DNA of 64,000 bases from Verrucomicrobiota bacterium (GCA_016235555.1 JACRKC010000080.1:62001-126000); one strand, 5' to 3'; counted from the stretch's first letter, positions 10,101 through 18,276 are shown. A program made the numbers and translations. The notes: generated by a model from the letters alone, not told the origin.

Positions 10101-10206
10101 CCGCGGCGCGGGCGGAAAGGCCGAGGAGGAGAAGCGCAGTGGTGAGGGCGCTGATCAACCGGTGGAAAGCCAGGTGTCGGAGGTGAGTCGGAGCTTGGTC
10201 GGTCAT
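7150..10206 (-). CDS. TonB-dependent receptor with STN domain
   Basis: Outer-membrane receptor of 1018 residues. Seen: signal peptide ('LISALTTALLLLGLSARA', about 17-34), STN domain (about 38-110, 'AFDVPAGDAATTLRVFSEQS'), plug preceded by 'AVVLSPFVVATQQDTGYIA' and a beta-barrel ending in 'TTTLKF'. The STN domain normally means the receptor signals through a FecR/FecI pair, but here the upstream sigma gene (10265-10693) is truncated and no FecR gene lies between. This receptor may therefore have lost its own regulation or depend on another module. Ligand unknown. Confidence 0.92.
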   Translation of the reverse strand: MTDQAPTHLRHLAFHRLISALTTALLLLGLSARAADRPAFDVPAGDAATTLRVFSEQSGQEVVFMADTVRGEQTKAIRGNLAPRAALDRMLAGTRLVAVQDNTTQALAVQRMAADTTASAGPAPVSRPAATAADAEAVVLSPFVVATQQDTGYIAADTLNAGRLRTNLLMTPGTMEVFTRDLLDDLGVFNIDEASAWLTSSHPLEANGINGNSLNPASLALHDSGSNVSLRGMATQPSTRNYFLSATTPMEYNVQRVEAGRGPNAILYGEGGPGGGVNYITKQAENRRFGSFRLRADTAGTRGASLDLNQPLTRNFAVRYNTSYLDQRSYIDRFVNKSVGHAASLAWHPFESTRFGFDADFTRTRRPGFVMSSFNDQTADWNRVPVTGPLTTAQATAAGLALRAAAGFNTYIEGIGLVDLRSTPATTGSGIPLISSYPAGIALIPSPAESFNVNPEEVSVRGSTADVQASLDHRFRNGFSFQLAAQTARYGAEGGNNPFANAVIDPNVNLPGGLRNPNFGKVYSTSYLGRKIDGTGRDSQTFRVVAAYPLKGFGGTTNLSAFGHRQKSNSRIVYWDMQNADPRLTTPITDNVTRRINLYRYWDNLPSRLPDFSQLYELRAVPTADGYTANQNDAYEVAASGNYLGGRLTYVAGFRRDRSELTTRNGDTASRDRTTGAFGTYTVENRVAFNNTRTFGLVYFPFERVGAYADYSEGFTIQTNANPKMDGTFAGANIVPSTSKSVGLRFRLASGNTFTIVGSVGYYQAVQENSAININVGAVNTLWQNHRMPERYLETFSSSPTVTAALNSIQSTRSFAGKGYEANLTINVGNSFRLIANGALPQTRQFDTAADFRAYVAANTAQWEQWANDPTNATRTSDANSLRTIQNTVNGFQDEREQNGTYQTRFNLTGVYTLRTGRLKGLRLGAGAQCYGRRLIANQIDRPYDYIYASSYYLVSASLAYPFKLHQHRLDVQLNADNVLSYDAPMINGMFVYNNRLIPYGFRRMTPPEIKVTTTLKF

Positions 10207-10247
10207 GTAAAAGATGTCGGGTGCGGAAAATGGACTGTGGCGATCGA

Positions 10248-10330
10248 GGTGGAGCGCGTTGCCCTCAACGCGCTTTCAGGATTTTCGCACGGTGCCCAAA
10301 CCAGCGCGTTGGGGGCAACGCGCTCCACCT
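10248..10330. repeat. Paired palindrome, family E (copy 1)
   Basis: Mirrored pair: GGTGGAGCGCGTTGCCCTCA on the left and GGGGGCAACGCGCTCCACC on the right. It occupies the place where the C-terminal half of the adjacent sigma gene should be. Other copies are at 27338-27416 and 51336-51454. Confidence 0.85.
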
Positions 10331-10693
10331 CGGCACGGCGCGGCTTTGAATGAGCGTGGGTTCGACTGCATGGTTCCGTTTAGAGACGGGAAGACGGCGA
10401 AAATGGGTTATCGCTTCCGTCGGATGGGCCGCGCGACGGCGGAAGAAATCGAGAGCGGTGTTGCGCGCGGTGGTGAAGAGCAAGGCCTTGGTGTAGCGCA
10501 CGGTGCCGTCGGCCTTGGCGCGCAGGGTGCGGGTGTAGGCTTCCTGCACGATGTCGTCGTGGTCCGAGAGCGAGGGAAACCGGGCCTGGAGGTAGGCGCG
10601 CAGGGCGGGTTTGTGTGGCTGCACTTCCGCGGCGAACCACCGGGTGAGGTTCGCGGGCGGCTCCGGAGACGAGTCGGACAACGCGGCAGGCAC
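10265..10693 (-). pseudogene. Truncated ECF sigma factor (sigma-2 only)
   Basis: Remnant of a FecI-like sigma factor (142 codons from a GTG at 10693). The N-terminus matches the other two sigma factors of the window ('TRWFAAEVQPHKPALRAYL'), and sigma-2 is present ('HDDIVQEAYTRTLRA', 'TTARNTALDFFRRR'). After about residue 90 the homology stops, and the last third is encoded by the family E palindrome. The whole sigma-4 region with its helix-turn-helix is missing, so it should not recognise a -35 element. It precedes the receptor at 7150-10206, where a full sigma-FecR pair would be expected. Loss by repeat insertion plus deletion is inferred. Confidence 0.8.
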
Positions 10694-10776
10694 CCACCGA
10701 GGGTCAGGCTGCGCGTCGGGCTGCTCAAGTGCGAACCGGACCGTCCGAGGGCGTCGCGCCTCGGGCCGTGGTGGAG

Positions 10777-12189
10777 TCAGCGCGGAGCGGCGGGCGCGGC
10801 GAGGTCGGACAGCATCCGCAGCGCGCTGGCGACGAGCAGCTCACCCGAGCCGGCGGCGACGCGGGCGCTCTCGACCTCGTAGTTGCCCTCGGCGTAGGCG
10901 GGTTGGTTCGGGATGTAGCCGATGGTGCCGTTGGCGAGTTCGACGTGGTAGACGTGCGCGAAGGGCGAGGCGGCTTTCACACTCAGGCCGAGTTCGACGA
11001 AGATTTCGCCGGGCCAGGCGACCCACGCGACATCGCGGCCAAGCGCGATCACCTGCATCTCGACCTCCTGCGGTTTCCCGTCGCGGCCGTAGGTGTCGAG
11101 GATGCGGTGCGCGCGGACGAGTTTCATGAAGCCGGCGCGGGAGTTGTCCTTCTGGGTGCGGGCGTCGAGGCGGGCGGCATCGAGCTCCGCCGGGGTGAAC
11201 GCGGGGAGCGGCAGCTGGACGATCTCGCTGCGCACGCGGAGCGCGCCGGGAGCGGGGAGCGGCGCGAGGTGCGTGCCGGCGGTAAGGACGGCGCCGGCGA
11301 GAATGGTGCCGATGCGCGCGGCTTCCGGCGGGCCTTTTTGCGGGTCGAGCCAACGGACGTTGACGTGGTTGATGTTTCCGCAGGTGCCGTTGGCGAAGAG
11401 CGTGAGCATGTCGGGGCCGCGGGAGAGCGCGAGGGCGCGGGCGAGGGCGCCGGGAAAATCCGCGGAGATTTTCGTGCCGCCCGTGGTGTCGGGGTGCATC
11501 GCGTAGTTCACGAACGTGAGCAAGGGCGCGCGCTTCGGGTCGGCGGTGGTGGCGTAGAACACGCCGACCTCGGGATCGATCGGGCCGGCGGGGCGGATGA
11601 TCTGCGGGTTCGACTTGCCGGGATTCCAGCCGACGGTGCCGTCGCGCATCCAGTAGCGGCGGTTTTGCGCGAGTTGCGGCTCCTGTTCCTTGCCGACCGC
11701 GAGGCGGGCGGGCTGGCGGCGGTCGTTGGCCTGGGCCACGGCGTCGGCGATCAGGCCGGGCAGCGAGCGGCTGTAGTTTTTGGCGACCGGTTTGCCGCCG
11801 CCGTCGGATTCGTCGCGGCTCCACTCGCGAAAGAGCACCGGCGCGGTGTGCGTGTGCGTGGCCGCAATCATGACGTTGGCGCCGGGAATGCCGGTGCGGG
11901 CTTCGACGAGCTGGCGGGCCTCGGTGACGATCCACTTCGGCATCGAGATGAGATCGCACACGACGATGGCGGCGCGCGTGGTGCCGTCGTCGAGCACGAC
12001 GGCCTTCGCGAAGAGATCGTCGAGCACGCCTTCGTGTCCGCGCTCGTGGTAATAGCCGGCGAGGCCGATGCCGAGGGGCGGGTTGATGGGGACGGCGGCG
12101 GTGCCGAGCTTGACCTCGGCGGCGGGGAGCGAGGCGGCGAGAACGAGGGTGCTCGCGACGAGGAACTGGGGCAGGCGGCGCAGTGACAT
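10777..12189 (-). CDS. Neutral ceramidase-like secreted hydrolase
   Basis: Exported protein of 470 residues resembling the N-terminal catalytic domain of neutral/alkaline non-lysosomal ceramidases (PF04734 type), which cleave amide-linked lipids using zinc. Seen: signal peptide (about 1-24, ending 'SLPAA'), 'GTAAVPINPPLGIGLAGYY' at the start of the domain, 'MIAATHTHTAP' with candidate metal-binding histidines, and 'FVNYAMHPDTTGG'. The true substrate in bacteria of this type is unknown. A truncated, nearly identical copy of the first ~130 residues lies upstream at 13003-13407 with a different signal sequence, and a lipoprotein gene lies between. Confidence 0.8.
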   Translation of the reverse strand: MSLRRLPQFLVASTLVLAASLPAAEVKLGTAAVPINPPLGIGLAGYYHERGHEGVLDDLFAKAVVLDDGTTRAAIVVCDLISMPKWIVTEARQLVEARTGIPGANVMIAATHTHTAPVLFREWSRDESDGGGKPVAKNYSRSLPGLIADAVAQANDRRQPARLAVGKEQEPQLAQNRRYWMRDGTVGWNPGKSNPQIIRPAGPIDPEVGVFYATTADPKRAPLLTFVNYAMHPDTTGGTKISADFPGALARALALSRGPDMLTLFANGTCGNINHVNVRWLDPQKGPPEAARIGTILAGAVLTAGTHLAPLPAPGALRVRSEIVQLPLPAFTPAELDAARLDARTQKDNSRAGFMKLVRAHRILDTYGRDGKPQEVEMQVIALGRDVAWVAWPGEIFVELGLSVKAASPFAHVYHVELANGTIGYIPNQPAYAEGNYEVESARVAAGSGELLVASALRMLSDLAAPAAPR

Positions 12190-12315
12190 AACGAATTGGG
12201 GCGGTTGGTTGGAAAGCTTGGACTGAAACTAAGACAAGTAACCAACCGGTAAGCCAACGTCGTTGTTGCAACCTACCGTCCCTCTTGCGCCAAAAGCCCT
12301 ATTCGTTGAATCGCG

Positions 12316-12846
12316 CTACTTTTGATACTTATCAACCAATGCGGCCCGCATCTTGGAATACTCTTCGGGCGAGACTTTTTTCTGCACCAGCAGATCATCA
12401 AGTTTGTTTAGTTCCTCGATAAACTCCTTGGTTTGCTGGTTGCTCTTGCTTCCACCGGCTGCGGCAACCACTGGACGCAGTCGAATATTAACCGTCTCAG
12501 GGTGGAGGTTGTATTGTGCCCCCGTCATAGCGTCGACGCCCCAACCGACCAAGCCCCCGGCGATGATATTTCCTGCAACAGCTCCCCCGATTGACTTGGT
12601 AACCGCAACGTTCTCCGTTTCATAACCCTCCTTCTCAAGGGTAACCATGTGATTTTGTTTTCGGCTTAAGACCGCCTTGGTTGGAGTAGTCCCAGCGGGA
12701 TTGCCGTCGACGCTTACACGGGCACCGGCCGGCTCAGAAGCAATCGGAATTTCTTGAGTGGTTCCTTTCACAATACTCGCACAGCCACTGGCCAACATGG
12801 AGGCGCCCACAAGGGCGGCGAACGCAATCGGGGTAATGATTTTCAT
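12316..12846 (-). CDS. PEGA/SHOCT-type lipoprotein
   Basis: Predicted lipoprotein of 176 residues. Seen: signal peptide with lipobox 'MLASGC' (Cys about residue 22), a PEGA-like domain (about 30-85, 'EPAGARVSVDGNPAGTTPTK'), a glycine-rich hydrophobic stretch ('GNIIAGGLVGWGVDAMTG'), and a C-terminal SHOCT-like motif ('DLLVQKKVSPEEYSKMRAAL'). The function is unknown; PEGA domains are often found in surface or cell-wall-associated proteins. Base composition is visibly less GC-rich than its neighbours, and it sits between a gene and a partial copy of that gene, both signs of acquisition. Confidence 0.85.
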   Translation of the reverse strand: MKIITPIAFAALVGASMLASGCASIVKGTTQEIPIASEPAGARVSVDGNPAGTTPTKAVLSRKQNHMVTLEKEGYETENVAVTKSIGGAVAGNIIAGGLVGWGVDAMTGAQYNLHPETVNIRLRPVVAAAGGSKSNQQTKEFIEELNKLDDLLVQKKVSPEEYSKMRAALVDKYQK

Positions 12847-13002
12847 GCACCGCCATCAAGGTGGACAAGATTGGGAACATAAACCGAATTATTCGGGAAA
12901 AACTCCCGATGCGCAAAGCGTCGGGGAAGATTCCTGCCGTGCTCAGGTAATACAAAGTGCGAGTCTGGTCCTTCGACTCTCGAATCCCAACAGCACCGCC
13001 CG

Positions 13003-13407
13003 TTAGCGAATGAATGTAGTTTGCCATTCGTCGCGGCTCCACTCGCGAAAGAGCACCGGCGCGGTGTGCGTGTGGGTGGCGGCGATCATGACGTGCGCGC
13101 CCGGGATGCCGGTGCGGGCTTCGACGAGCTGGCGCGCCTCGGTGACGATCCATTTCGGCATCGAGATGAGATCGCACACGACGATGGCGGCGCGCGTGGT
13201 GCCGTCGTCGAGCACGATGGCCTTCGCGAAGAGATCGTCGAGCACGCCTTCGTGTCCGCGCTCGTGATAGTAGCCGGCGAGACCGATGCCGAGGGGCGGG
13301 TTGATCGGGACGGCGGCGGTGCCGAGCTTGACCTCGGCGGCGGGGAGCGATGGAGCCGCGAAGGCGAGGGCGAGCGCCCAAGCGCGGAGGCGGAGTGAGG
13401 TGAGCAT
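13003..13407 (-). pseudogene. Truncated 5' copy of the ceramidase-like gene
   Basis: Signal peptide (from the ATG at 13407) and the first ~110 mature residues of the ceramidase-like protein, ending abruptly after 'LFREWSRDE' and followed by seven unrelated residues and a stop. Over about 320 bases it matches 11811-12140 at roughly 95% by eye, with most differences at third codon positions. The signal peptides of the two copies differ. The metal-site histidines in 'THTHTAP' are present but the rest of the enzyme is missing. It is a partial duplication or a displaced ancestral 5' end. Confidence 0.85.
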
Positions 13408-13415
13408 GGGGTGTG

Positions 13416-13497
13416 TCGTGGGCGAGGCGTCCCGCCTCGTTTCGGGGTGGAGCAATGGAGGAAAAAACCGACTGAGGCGAGACGCCTCAGCCACGAC
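13416..13497. repeat. Paired palindrome, family B (copy 1)
   Basis: GGCGAGGCGTCCCGCCTCG and CTGAGGCGAGACGCCTCAG separated by about 35 bases, between the ceramidase fragment and a receptor stop codon. Family B recurs as pairs at 44698-44790, 51113-51175 (degenerate) and 53421-53482, and as single units at 21188, 29401, 31674 and 46626. Confidence 0.85.
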
Positions 13498-13500
13498 CGC

Positions 13501-16482
13501 CTACCAGCGGGCGCGGACGCCGAGGGTCCAGACGGCGCCGAAGTTGTCCTTGTAGGCGATGGTGCCGGGGACGTTGAAGTAGGACTCGAGCGCCTGGTTG
13601 AAGACGTTGCGGCAACTGAGCGTGAGTTCGTAGGTGCGGTTGATTTTGTAGCCGCCGCTGAAGTCGAACATCAGGCGCTCGCGCTCCCACTGCGTGCGAG
13701 CGGCGGTGATGCCGGTGATGCGTGCGGCGGTCCAGGTGAAGCGCACCTGGGCGTTGAAGCGGTGGTTGCCGTAGCGCAGGCCGCCGTTGGCGGACTTGGA
13801 CATGATGTCGACGAGCTGAATGTCGGGCACCGTGCGCGAGACGGAGCCGAAGACGCTGAAGCCGCGCCAGACGCCGGGGAGAAACACGAGCTGCTGGCTG
13901 TATTCGAGATCGAGGCCCTGGAGGCGGCGCCGGCCGCTGGCGTTGGCGTTGCGGGCGAAGGTGTAGCCGTTGTATTCCGGATCGTCGGCGTAGCCGGCCT
14001 CGGCGGCGGAGACGAGTTCGGTGGAGATGCCCAGGTTTTTCACGAAGAGCCGGTAGGCGGAGAGCGTGAGCGTGCCGGCGGGCTCGAGGTAATACTGGGC
14101 GCTCACGAAATATTTGTCGGAGGTCTCGGGCTTGAGGTTCGGATTCGGCAGCGTGACGCGCTGGGTGGTGTCGTTGACGGCGATGACGCCGGCGAGGCTG
14201 TCGTAGTTGGGCCGGCCGATCGACTGGCTGGCGGCGACCTGGAAAACCAAGTTGCGGGTGAACGAATACTTCGCGCCGCCGCTGAAGAACAGGTTGTCGT
14301 AGCCGCCGTAGGTGGAGGGACGCGTGAAGTTGCGGTATTGGTAGGCGACGTAGGGGATCGTGCCGGCGGTGTAGCCGGCGGCGCGCACGGCGGCGGCGGG
14401 CAGGATGTCGTAGGTGCGGCCGATGGTGCGGGTGCGCTCGAAGCGGGCGCCGAGGTTGAAGCGCACCTGCCGCCAGCGCGAGTTGGCCTCGAGGTAGGCG
14501 GCGTCGATCTGCTCCTTCACGGAGCGCGGCGTGGTGGCGGCATTGGTGAAGTTGGTGACGGTGTTGGGCGTGAACTGCGTCGGGTTGGCGAAGAAGTAGG
14601 ACGCCATGGCGTTCGAGTCGGGCCACGGCAGGCCCTGCTGCGTGATGTTGCCGCCGCGCTTCGGGTCGTAGGGGTGCTGGGACTCGTCGATCATCACGGT
14701 GGCCGGATCGGTCTGCGAGCCGCGCGGGCCGACGAACGTCCAGTTCTGCGTGCCGCCCCACGTGATGTCGAAGGTGGTGAGGCGCGCCTTCAGGCCGGCG
14801 AGCAGTTGGACGGGGAGGCCGGCGACGGTGACGGAGGACTTCGCGTCGAGGTTGCCGACGAACACCTGGCTCTGGCCGCCGCGCGCGGTGCTGATCAGGT
14901 TGTTGGCATTGGCGTCGTCGCGGCCCCAGCTGGCGATGTCGCCCCACGGGCGGCCGGCGAGCTGCGTGACGGTCCACTCGGTGGAGTTGGTGCTGGCGCG
15001 CTCGGCCCTCCAGCTCAGGCGCGTGAGGCGGAGGTTGATGCTCTGGAAATAGCCTTGCCGCAAATCCTCGTAGTGCGTGCCGCTGCGCGAGTAGCCGCCG
15101 CTGGCCGTCAGCGTGAGATCGCCGCGGTGGTATTCGAGCTTGGGGACGTAGGTGACGGTGACGTTGCGCTTGTTGCGGTGGTTGCCCGTGGTCTCGAGGC
15201 GGGTGTTGGCGTTGGTCGTGGCGTTGGCGACGACGCGCGTGAGGGTGGAGGACGGGTCGATCTGCGCGATGTTGGCGGTGAAGGCGATGTTGCGGGCGAC
15301 AAACTCGTCGCTGAGGAAGGAGCCGGTGATGCGCAGCGAGGCGACGAGGCGCGGCGTGATTTTGTAGTCGAAGTTGGCGCCGAGGGAGGCGCGTTCGATG
15401 ATCTTGGGCGCGTCCTTGAACGTGAGGCCGGTGAGGCGCGGGCCGGTGGTCGCGTTGGTGAAATCGTAGGCGTGCGTGATCTGCTCCTGTTCGCCGTAGA
15501 TGGTGGAGGAGCCGAGGTTGAGCTGCACGCCGAACTTCCCGGCGAAGACCTCCGAGTAGCTGAGCGTGGCGCCGGGGAAGATGACGCGGCGCAGCGCGTT
15601 GGTGGGCGACGGCACGCGGGCGAGCGTCAGGCGGTATTCGTTGGCCGAGGCGGTGAACTGCGCGACGACTTCGCGGCCCTTGCGGTCGAAGGCGGAGCGG
15701 CTGCGGAGGTTGATCGCGCCGGCGGGCGAGTCGGCGTCCATGCGGGCGGTGAGCGTCTTGTTGAGCTCGATGGTCTCGACGCTGTTGATCGAGGATTGTT
15801 CGAATTCGAATTGCCGCGAGTCGGCGCCGAAGGCGGCGCCCTGGGCGCTCGCGAGGCGCATGCCGTCGACGCTCACGCCGACGTATTTGGGATCGAGGCC
15901 GCCGATGCGGACGGCGCGGGCGTCGGACTGGTTGTAGTCGATGACGACGCCGGGCATGTATTTGATGAATTCGCCGACGTTGCCGTTGGTGATGTCGCCA
16001 AAGTTGTCGGAGGCGATGACGTTCTTGATGTTGATCGCGGCGCGCTGGTCCATGATGGCCTTGGCGTTGCCCTCGCGTTCGGAGGAGACGACGAACTGCT
16101 GGAGTTTGACGACGCCGGAGGCGGAGCTGGCGGCCGCGGCGGAGGTGACGCCGGCTGGCGTCAGAGTGAAGTCGCGGGTGGCGATGAGGCCGGCGGTGAG
16201 GTTGAGCTGGGCGGTGGCGGTTTCGTAGCCTGTGTAGGCGACCCGCACGGTGACCGTGCCGGCGGGGACGTTGGAGAGGGAAAACGAGCCGTCGTCGGCG
16301 GTGAACGTGGAGAGGTCGGTGCCGGTGGCGGTGACTTCGGCGTTGCGGACGTATTCGCCGGTGGCGGGATTGAAGACGCGGCCGGAGACGGTGCCGGTGG
16401 CGGGCTGGGCGCGAAGTGCGAGTGGCACGAGGGACAATGCCAGCAGGAACAGCAGCGCGCTGGGGTCGGGGCGCGGGGTCAT
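13501..16482 (-). CDS. TonB-dependent receptor with carboxypeptidase-regulatory-like domain
   Basis: Outer-membrane receptor of 993 residues from the ATG at 16482. Seen: signal peptide (about 8-24), a CarboxypepD_reg-like beta-sandwich (about 28-110, 'GTVSGRVFNPATGEYVRNAE'), a plug beginning 'FVVSSEREGNAKAIMDQRAA', and a barrel ending 'RARW'. There is no STN domain and no linked sigma/FecR, so regulation must differ from the receptors at 1596 and 7150. It shares plan and motifs with the receptor at 39475-42612 ('SSEREGNAKA', 'FGDIT.GN.GEF.KY.PGV'), so the two form a subfamily. It is divergent from a membrane-protein gene across an 80-base gap. Uptake of an oligosaccharide is plausible but unproven. 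Confidence 0.93.
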   Translation of the reverse strand: MTPRPDPSALLFLLALSLVPLALRAQPATGTVSGRVFNPATGEYVRNAEVTATGTDLSTFTADDGSFSLSNVPAGTVTVRVAYTGYETATAQLNLTAGLIATRDFTLTPAGVTSAAAASSASGVVKLQQFVVSSEREGNAKAIMDQRAAINIKNVIASDNFGDITNGNVGEFIKYMPGVVIDYNQSDARAVRIGGLDPKYVGVSVDGMRLASAQGAAFGADSRQFEFEQSSINSVETIELNKTLTARMDADSPAGAINLRSRSAFDRKGREVVAQFTASANEYRLTLARVPSPTNALRRVIFPGATLSYSEVFAGKFGVQLNLGSSTIYGEQEQITHAYDFTNATTGPRLTGLTFKDAPKIIERASLGANFDYKITPRLVASLRITGSFLSDEFVARNIAFTANIAQIDPSSTLTRVVANATTNANTRLETTGNHRNKRNVTVTYVPKLEYHRGDLTLTASGGYSRSGTHYEDLRQGYFQSINLRLTRLSWRAERASTNSTEWTVTQLAGRPWGDIASWGRDDANANNLISTARGGQSQVFVGNLDAKSSVTVAGLPVQLLAGLKARLTTFDITWGGTQNWTFVGPRGSQTDPATVMIDESQHPYDPKRGGNITQQGLPWPDSNAMASYFFANPTQFTPNTVTNFTNAATTPRSVKEQIDAAYLEANSRWRQVRFNLGARFERTRTIGRTYDILPAAAVRAAGYTAGTIPYVAYQYRNFTRPSTYGGYDNLFFSGGAKYSFTRNLVFQVAASQSIGRPNYDSLAGVIAVNDTTQRVTLPNPNLKPETSDKYFVSAQYYLEPAGTLTLSAYRLFVKNLGISTELVSAAEAGYADDPEYNGYTFARNANASGRRRLQGLDLEYSQQLVFLPGVWRGFSVFGSVSRTVPDIQLVDIMSKSANGGLRYGNHRFNAQVRFTWTAARITGITAARTQWERERLMFDFSGGYKINRTYELTLSCRNVFNQALESYFNVPGTIAYKDNFGAVWTLGVRARW

Positions 16483-16562
16483 GCGCCGGAGGTTGGGGCA
16501 GGCCGGGCGCGACGTCACGTCTTGTGTTGAGCCGGGGCCGATCACGCGCCTTGTTCGCGGCC
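16483..16562. promoter_or_regulatory. Divergent promoter gap
   Basis: Eighty bases between a TonB receptor gene (minus) and a membrane-protein gene (plus). Both must be expressed from here or through each other's 5' ends. No convincing -35/-10 pair or operator could be picked out by eye. Confidence 0.4.
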
Positions 16563-17987
16563 GTGACCAATCACCCTGAGCCCGATCGAGCGCGAGCAGT
16601 GCGGTGGTGGCAGCCTGCGTTGCTGGCGTCGCTGGCCGGCGGCTTGGGCTGGGGCATCCGCGGACAATACGGCCACGAGACGGGCGCGATGATCGCGGGC
16701 GTGCTCGTGGGCGGCGTGCTCGTGTTTCTGTTCGGACGCGGCGCCGACAAGCTGACGGCGATGCGCGCCGCCGCGCTCGGGGCGATCGCGATCGGCATCG
16801 GCGGCTCGATGACCTACGGGCAAACCATCGGACTCACGCAGAACCAGCCGGTCGTCGGCAACTGGGAAGCGTGGCGCTGGGGCATGCTCGGGCTGGGGAT
16901 CAAGGGCGCGGTGTGGATCGGGTTGGCGGGTTTGTTTTTTGGCATGGGGCTCGGTGGGGTGCGCTACACGTGGCGGCAGATGTTCGGGCTGATGGCGGCG
17001 ATGGGCGCGCTCTACGTGGGGGGAGCGTGGCTGCTCAACTCGCCCTTCGATCCGGCGAACAAAGTGCTGCCGCGGATCTATTTCTCCGCGTCGTGGCACT
17101 GGCAGCCAGACGCGGGGCCGGAACTGAAACCGCGACGCGAAGTGTGGGGCGGGTTGTTGTGCGCGCTGCTCGGCGCGTGGGCGTGGGCTGGCTGGGTGCG
17201 ACGCGATGCGCTCGCGCGGCGCCTCGCGCTGTGGGGCATGCTCGGTGGCGTCGGATTTCCACTCGGGCAGTGCCTGCAATCGTGGCACGCGTGGCAGCCG
17301 GAGGTTTTCCGCGGCGGCGGGTGGGCGACCCTCGCGCCGCACATGAACTGGTGGAACTGGATGGAGACGACGTTCGGCGCCGTGATGGGCGCGTGCCTCG
17401 GGCTCGGCCTGTGGCTGAATCGCGATTTGATCCGGCTGCATCGCGACGAGACGACGCCGATGCTCTCGGCGCCGGTGGAATGGGCGCTCGTCGCCGGGCA
17501 TGTGACGCTGCTGCTGCTCGGCGAGTTTTCGCGGCTGCGGTGGGCCAATGCGCTCTACGATCCGGGGCTGGTGATCGCGTGCATCCCGCTCGTGGCGGTG
17601 GCGGGCGGGCGTTGGTGGCCGTATCTCGCGCTACTGCCGATCACGCTCGTGCCGATCGCGGGAAAGACGATCCGGCGGCTCGCTTATGAGACGCCGAAGA
17701 TCGGCGAGGCGGCCGGGTGGGCGCTGTATGGCATGCTGCCGCTCGCGGCGACGGTCGCGGTCGCGTGGTGGATCGCGCGGCGCGAGGAGTTCGACGGACG
17801 CGAGGCGGCGCGGTGGGCGCTGCTCGTGAACGCGTGGCTCTACTGCGGACTGAATTTTGCGTTCTTCGATTTTCCGTGGCCGTGGCTGGCGTGGACGGCG
17901 CGCACGCCGAACGCGATCGTTTACGCGGTCTGCGTGGTGGGGATCACGGTGGCGTGCGTTACGGACGCGCGGCGGAGACGGGGGTAG
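16563..17987 (+). CDS. Polytopic membrane protein of unknown function
   Basis: Not recognised with confidence. From the GTG at 16563 it encodes 474 residues with about 10-12 hydrophobic segments, including 'AMIAGVLVGGVLVFLFG', 'GLGIKGAVWIGLAGLFFGMG' and a C-terminal 'AIVYAVCVVGITVACVTDA'. It is rich in Trp, with a glycine-rich, charged motif near the N-terminus ('GLGWGIRGQYGHETGAMIAG') that could line a pore or active site. It is divergent from a TonB receptor, so a role in taking up or processing the same ligand is possible (inference). The stop codon lies inside a palindromic repeat. An upstream ATG-initiated version would overlap the receptor gene and lacks supporting features. Confidence 0.75.
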   Translation: MTNHPEPDRARAVRWWQPALLASLAGGLGWGIRGQYGHETGAMIAGVLVGGVLVFLFGRGADKLTAMRAAALGAIAIGIGGSMTYGQTIGLTQNQPVVGNWEAWRWGMLGLGIKGAVWIGLAGLFFGMGLGGVRYTWRQMFGLMAAMGALYVGGAWLLNSPFDPANKVLPRIYFSASWHWQPDAGPELKPRREVWGGLLCALLGAWAWAGWVRRDALARRLALWGMLGGVGFPLGQCLQSWHAWQPEVFRGGGWATLAPHMNWWNWMETTFGAVMGACLGLGLWLNRDLIRLHRDETTPMLSAPVEWALVAGHVTLLLLGEFSRLRWANALYDPGLVIACIPLVAVAGGRWWPYLALLPITLVPIAGKTIRRLAYETPKIGEAAGWALYGMLPLAATVAVAWWIARREEFDGREAARWALLVNAWLYCGLNFAFFDFPWPWLAWTARTPNAIVYAVCVVGITVACVTDARRRRG

Positions 17988-18138
17988 GTCGGGGTTTATC
18001 CCCGACATCCGCTGCAGACGGTCGAGGTGTCGGGCGTAAAGCCCGACCTACGGCAGGCGTCCAGATATCAACTGCCATTGGTTTTTTCGTTTTGTTCGAG
18101 TGGCGCGATCCTCCGACATTGACAGACAGCGGACGCGG
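17983..18138. repeat. Direct repeat D, copy 1, with internal hairpins
   Basis: Begins with mirrored hairpins (GTAGGTCGGGGTTTATCCCC ... GGGCGTAAAGCCCGACCTAC) and continues through a conserved tail (GTTCGAGTGGCGCGATCC, then GACATTGACAGACAGCGGAC). The same ~155-base unit recurs at 18277-18432. It overlaps the stop codon of the plus-strand membrane-protein gene. Confidence 0.85.
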
Positions 18139-18164
18139 CGCGGCCTGCTGCAACCACACGAATT

Positions 18165-18236
18165 GAACAGGAAGGCCGGGAAGATCGGAAAGAGCAGACA
18201 CTGAATTCTTCCCGTTCTTCGCGAACTTTCTGTTTA
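18165..18236. repeat. Imperfect inverted repeat between the two D copies
   Basis: AACAGGAAGGCCGGGAAGAT on the left faces CTTCCCGTTCTTCGCGAAC and CTGTT on the right, forming an imperfect long hairpin. It is more AT-rich than the surroundings. It lies in a gene-free 504-base stretch between two convergent genes and could act as a transcription terminator (inference). Confidence 0.55.
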
Positions 18237-18276
18237 TACCAACGTCACCTGAATTCTTGGATTTTACTGTTGCGAG

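Noticed and set aside
12202-12247. Facing GGTTGGTT and AACCAACC upstream of the ceramidase-like gene
   Set aside because: Short arms with a long loop; not distinguishable from chance.
12960-13010. Short TTCGA...TCGAATCC-like stretch suggesting a tRNA T-arm
   Set aside because: No acceptor stem, anticodon arm or CCA end could be assembled on either strand, so it is neither a tRNA nor a supported attachment site.
12734-13381. Open frame of 215 codons running across the ceramidase fragment and lipoprotein gene
   Set aside because: Arg-rich out-of-frame translation of the fragment joined to an out-of-frame reading of the lipoprotein gene.
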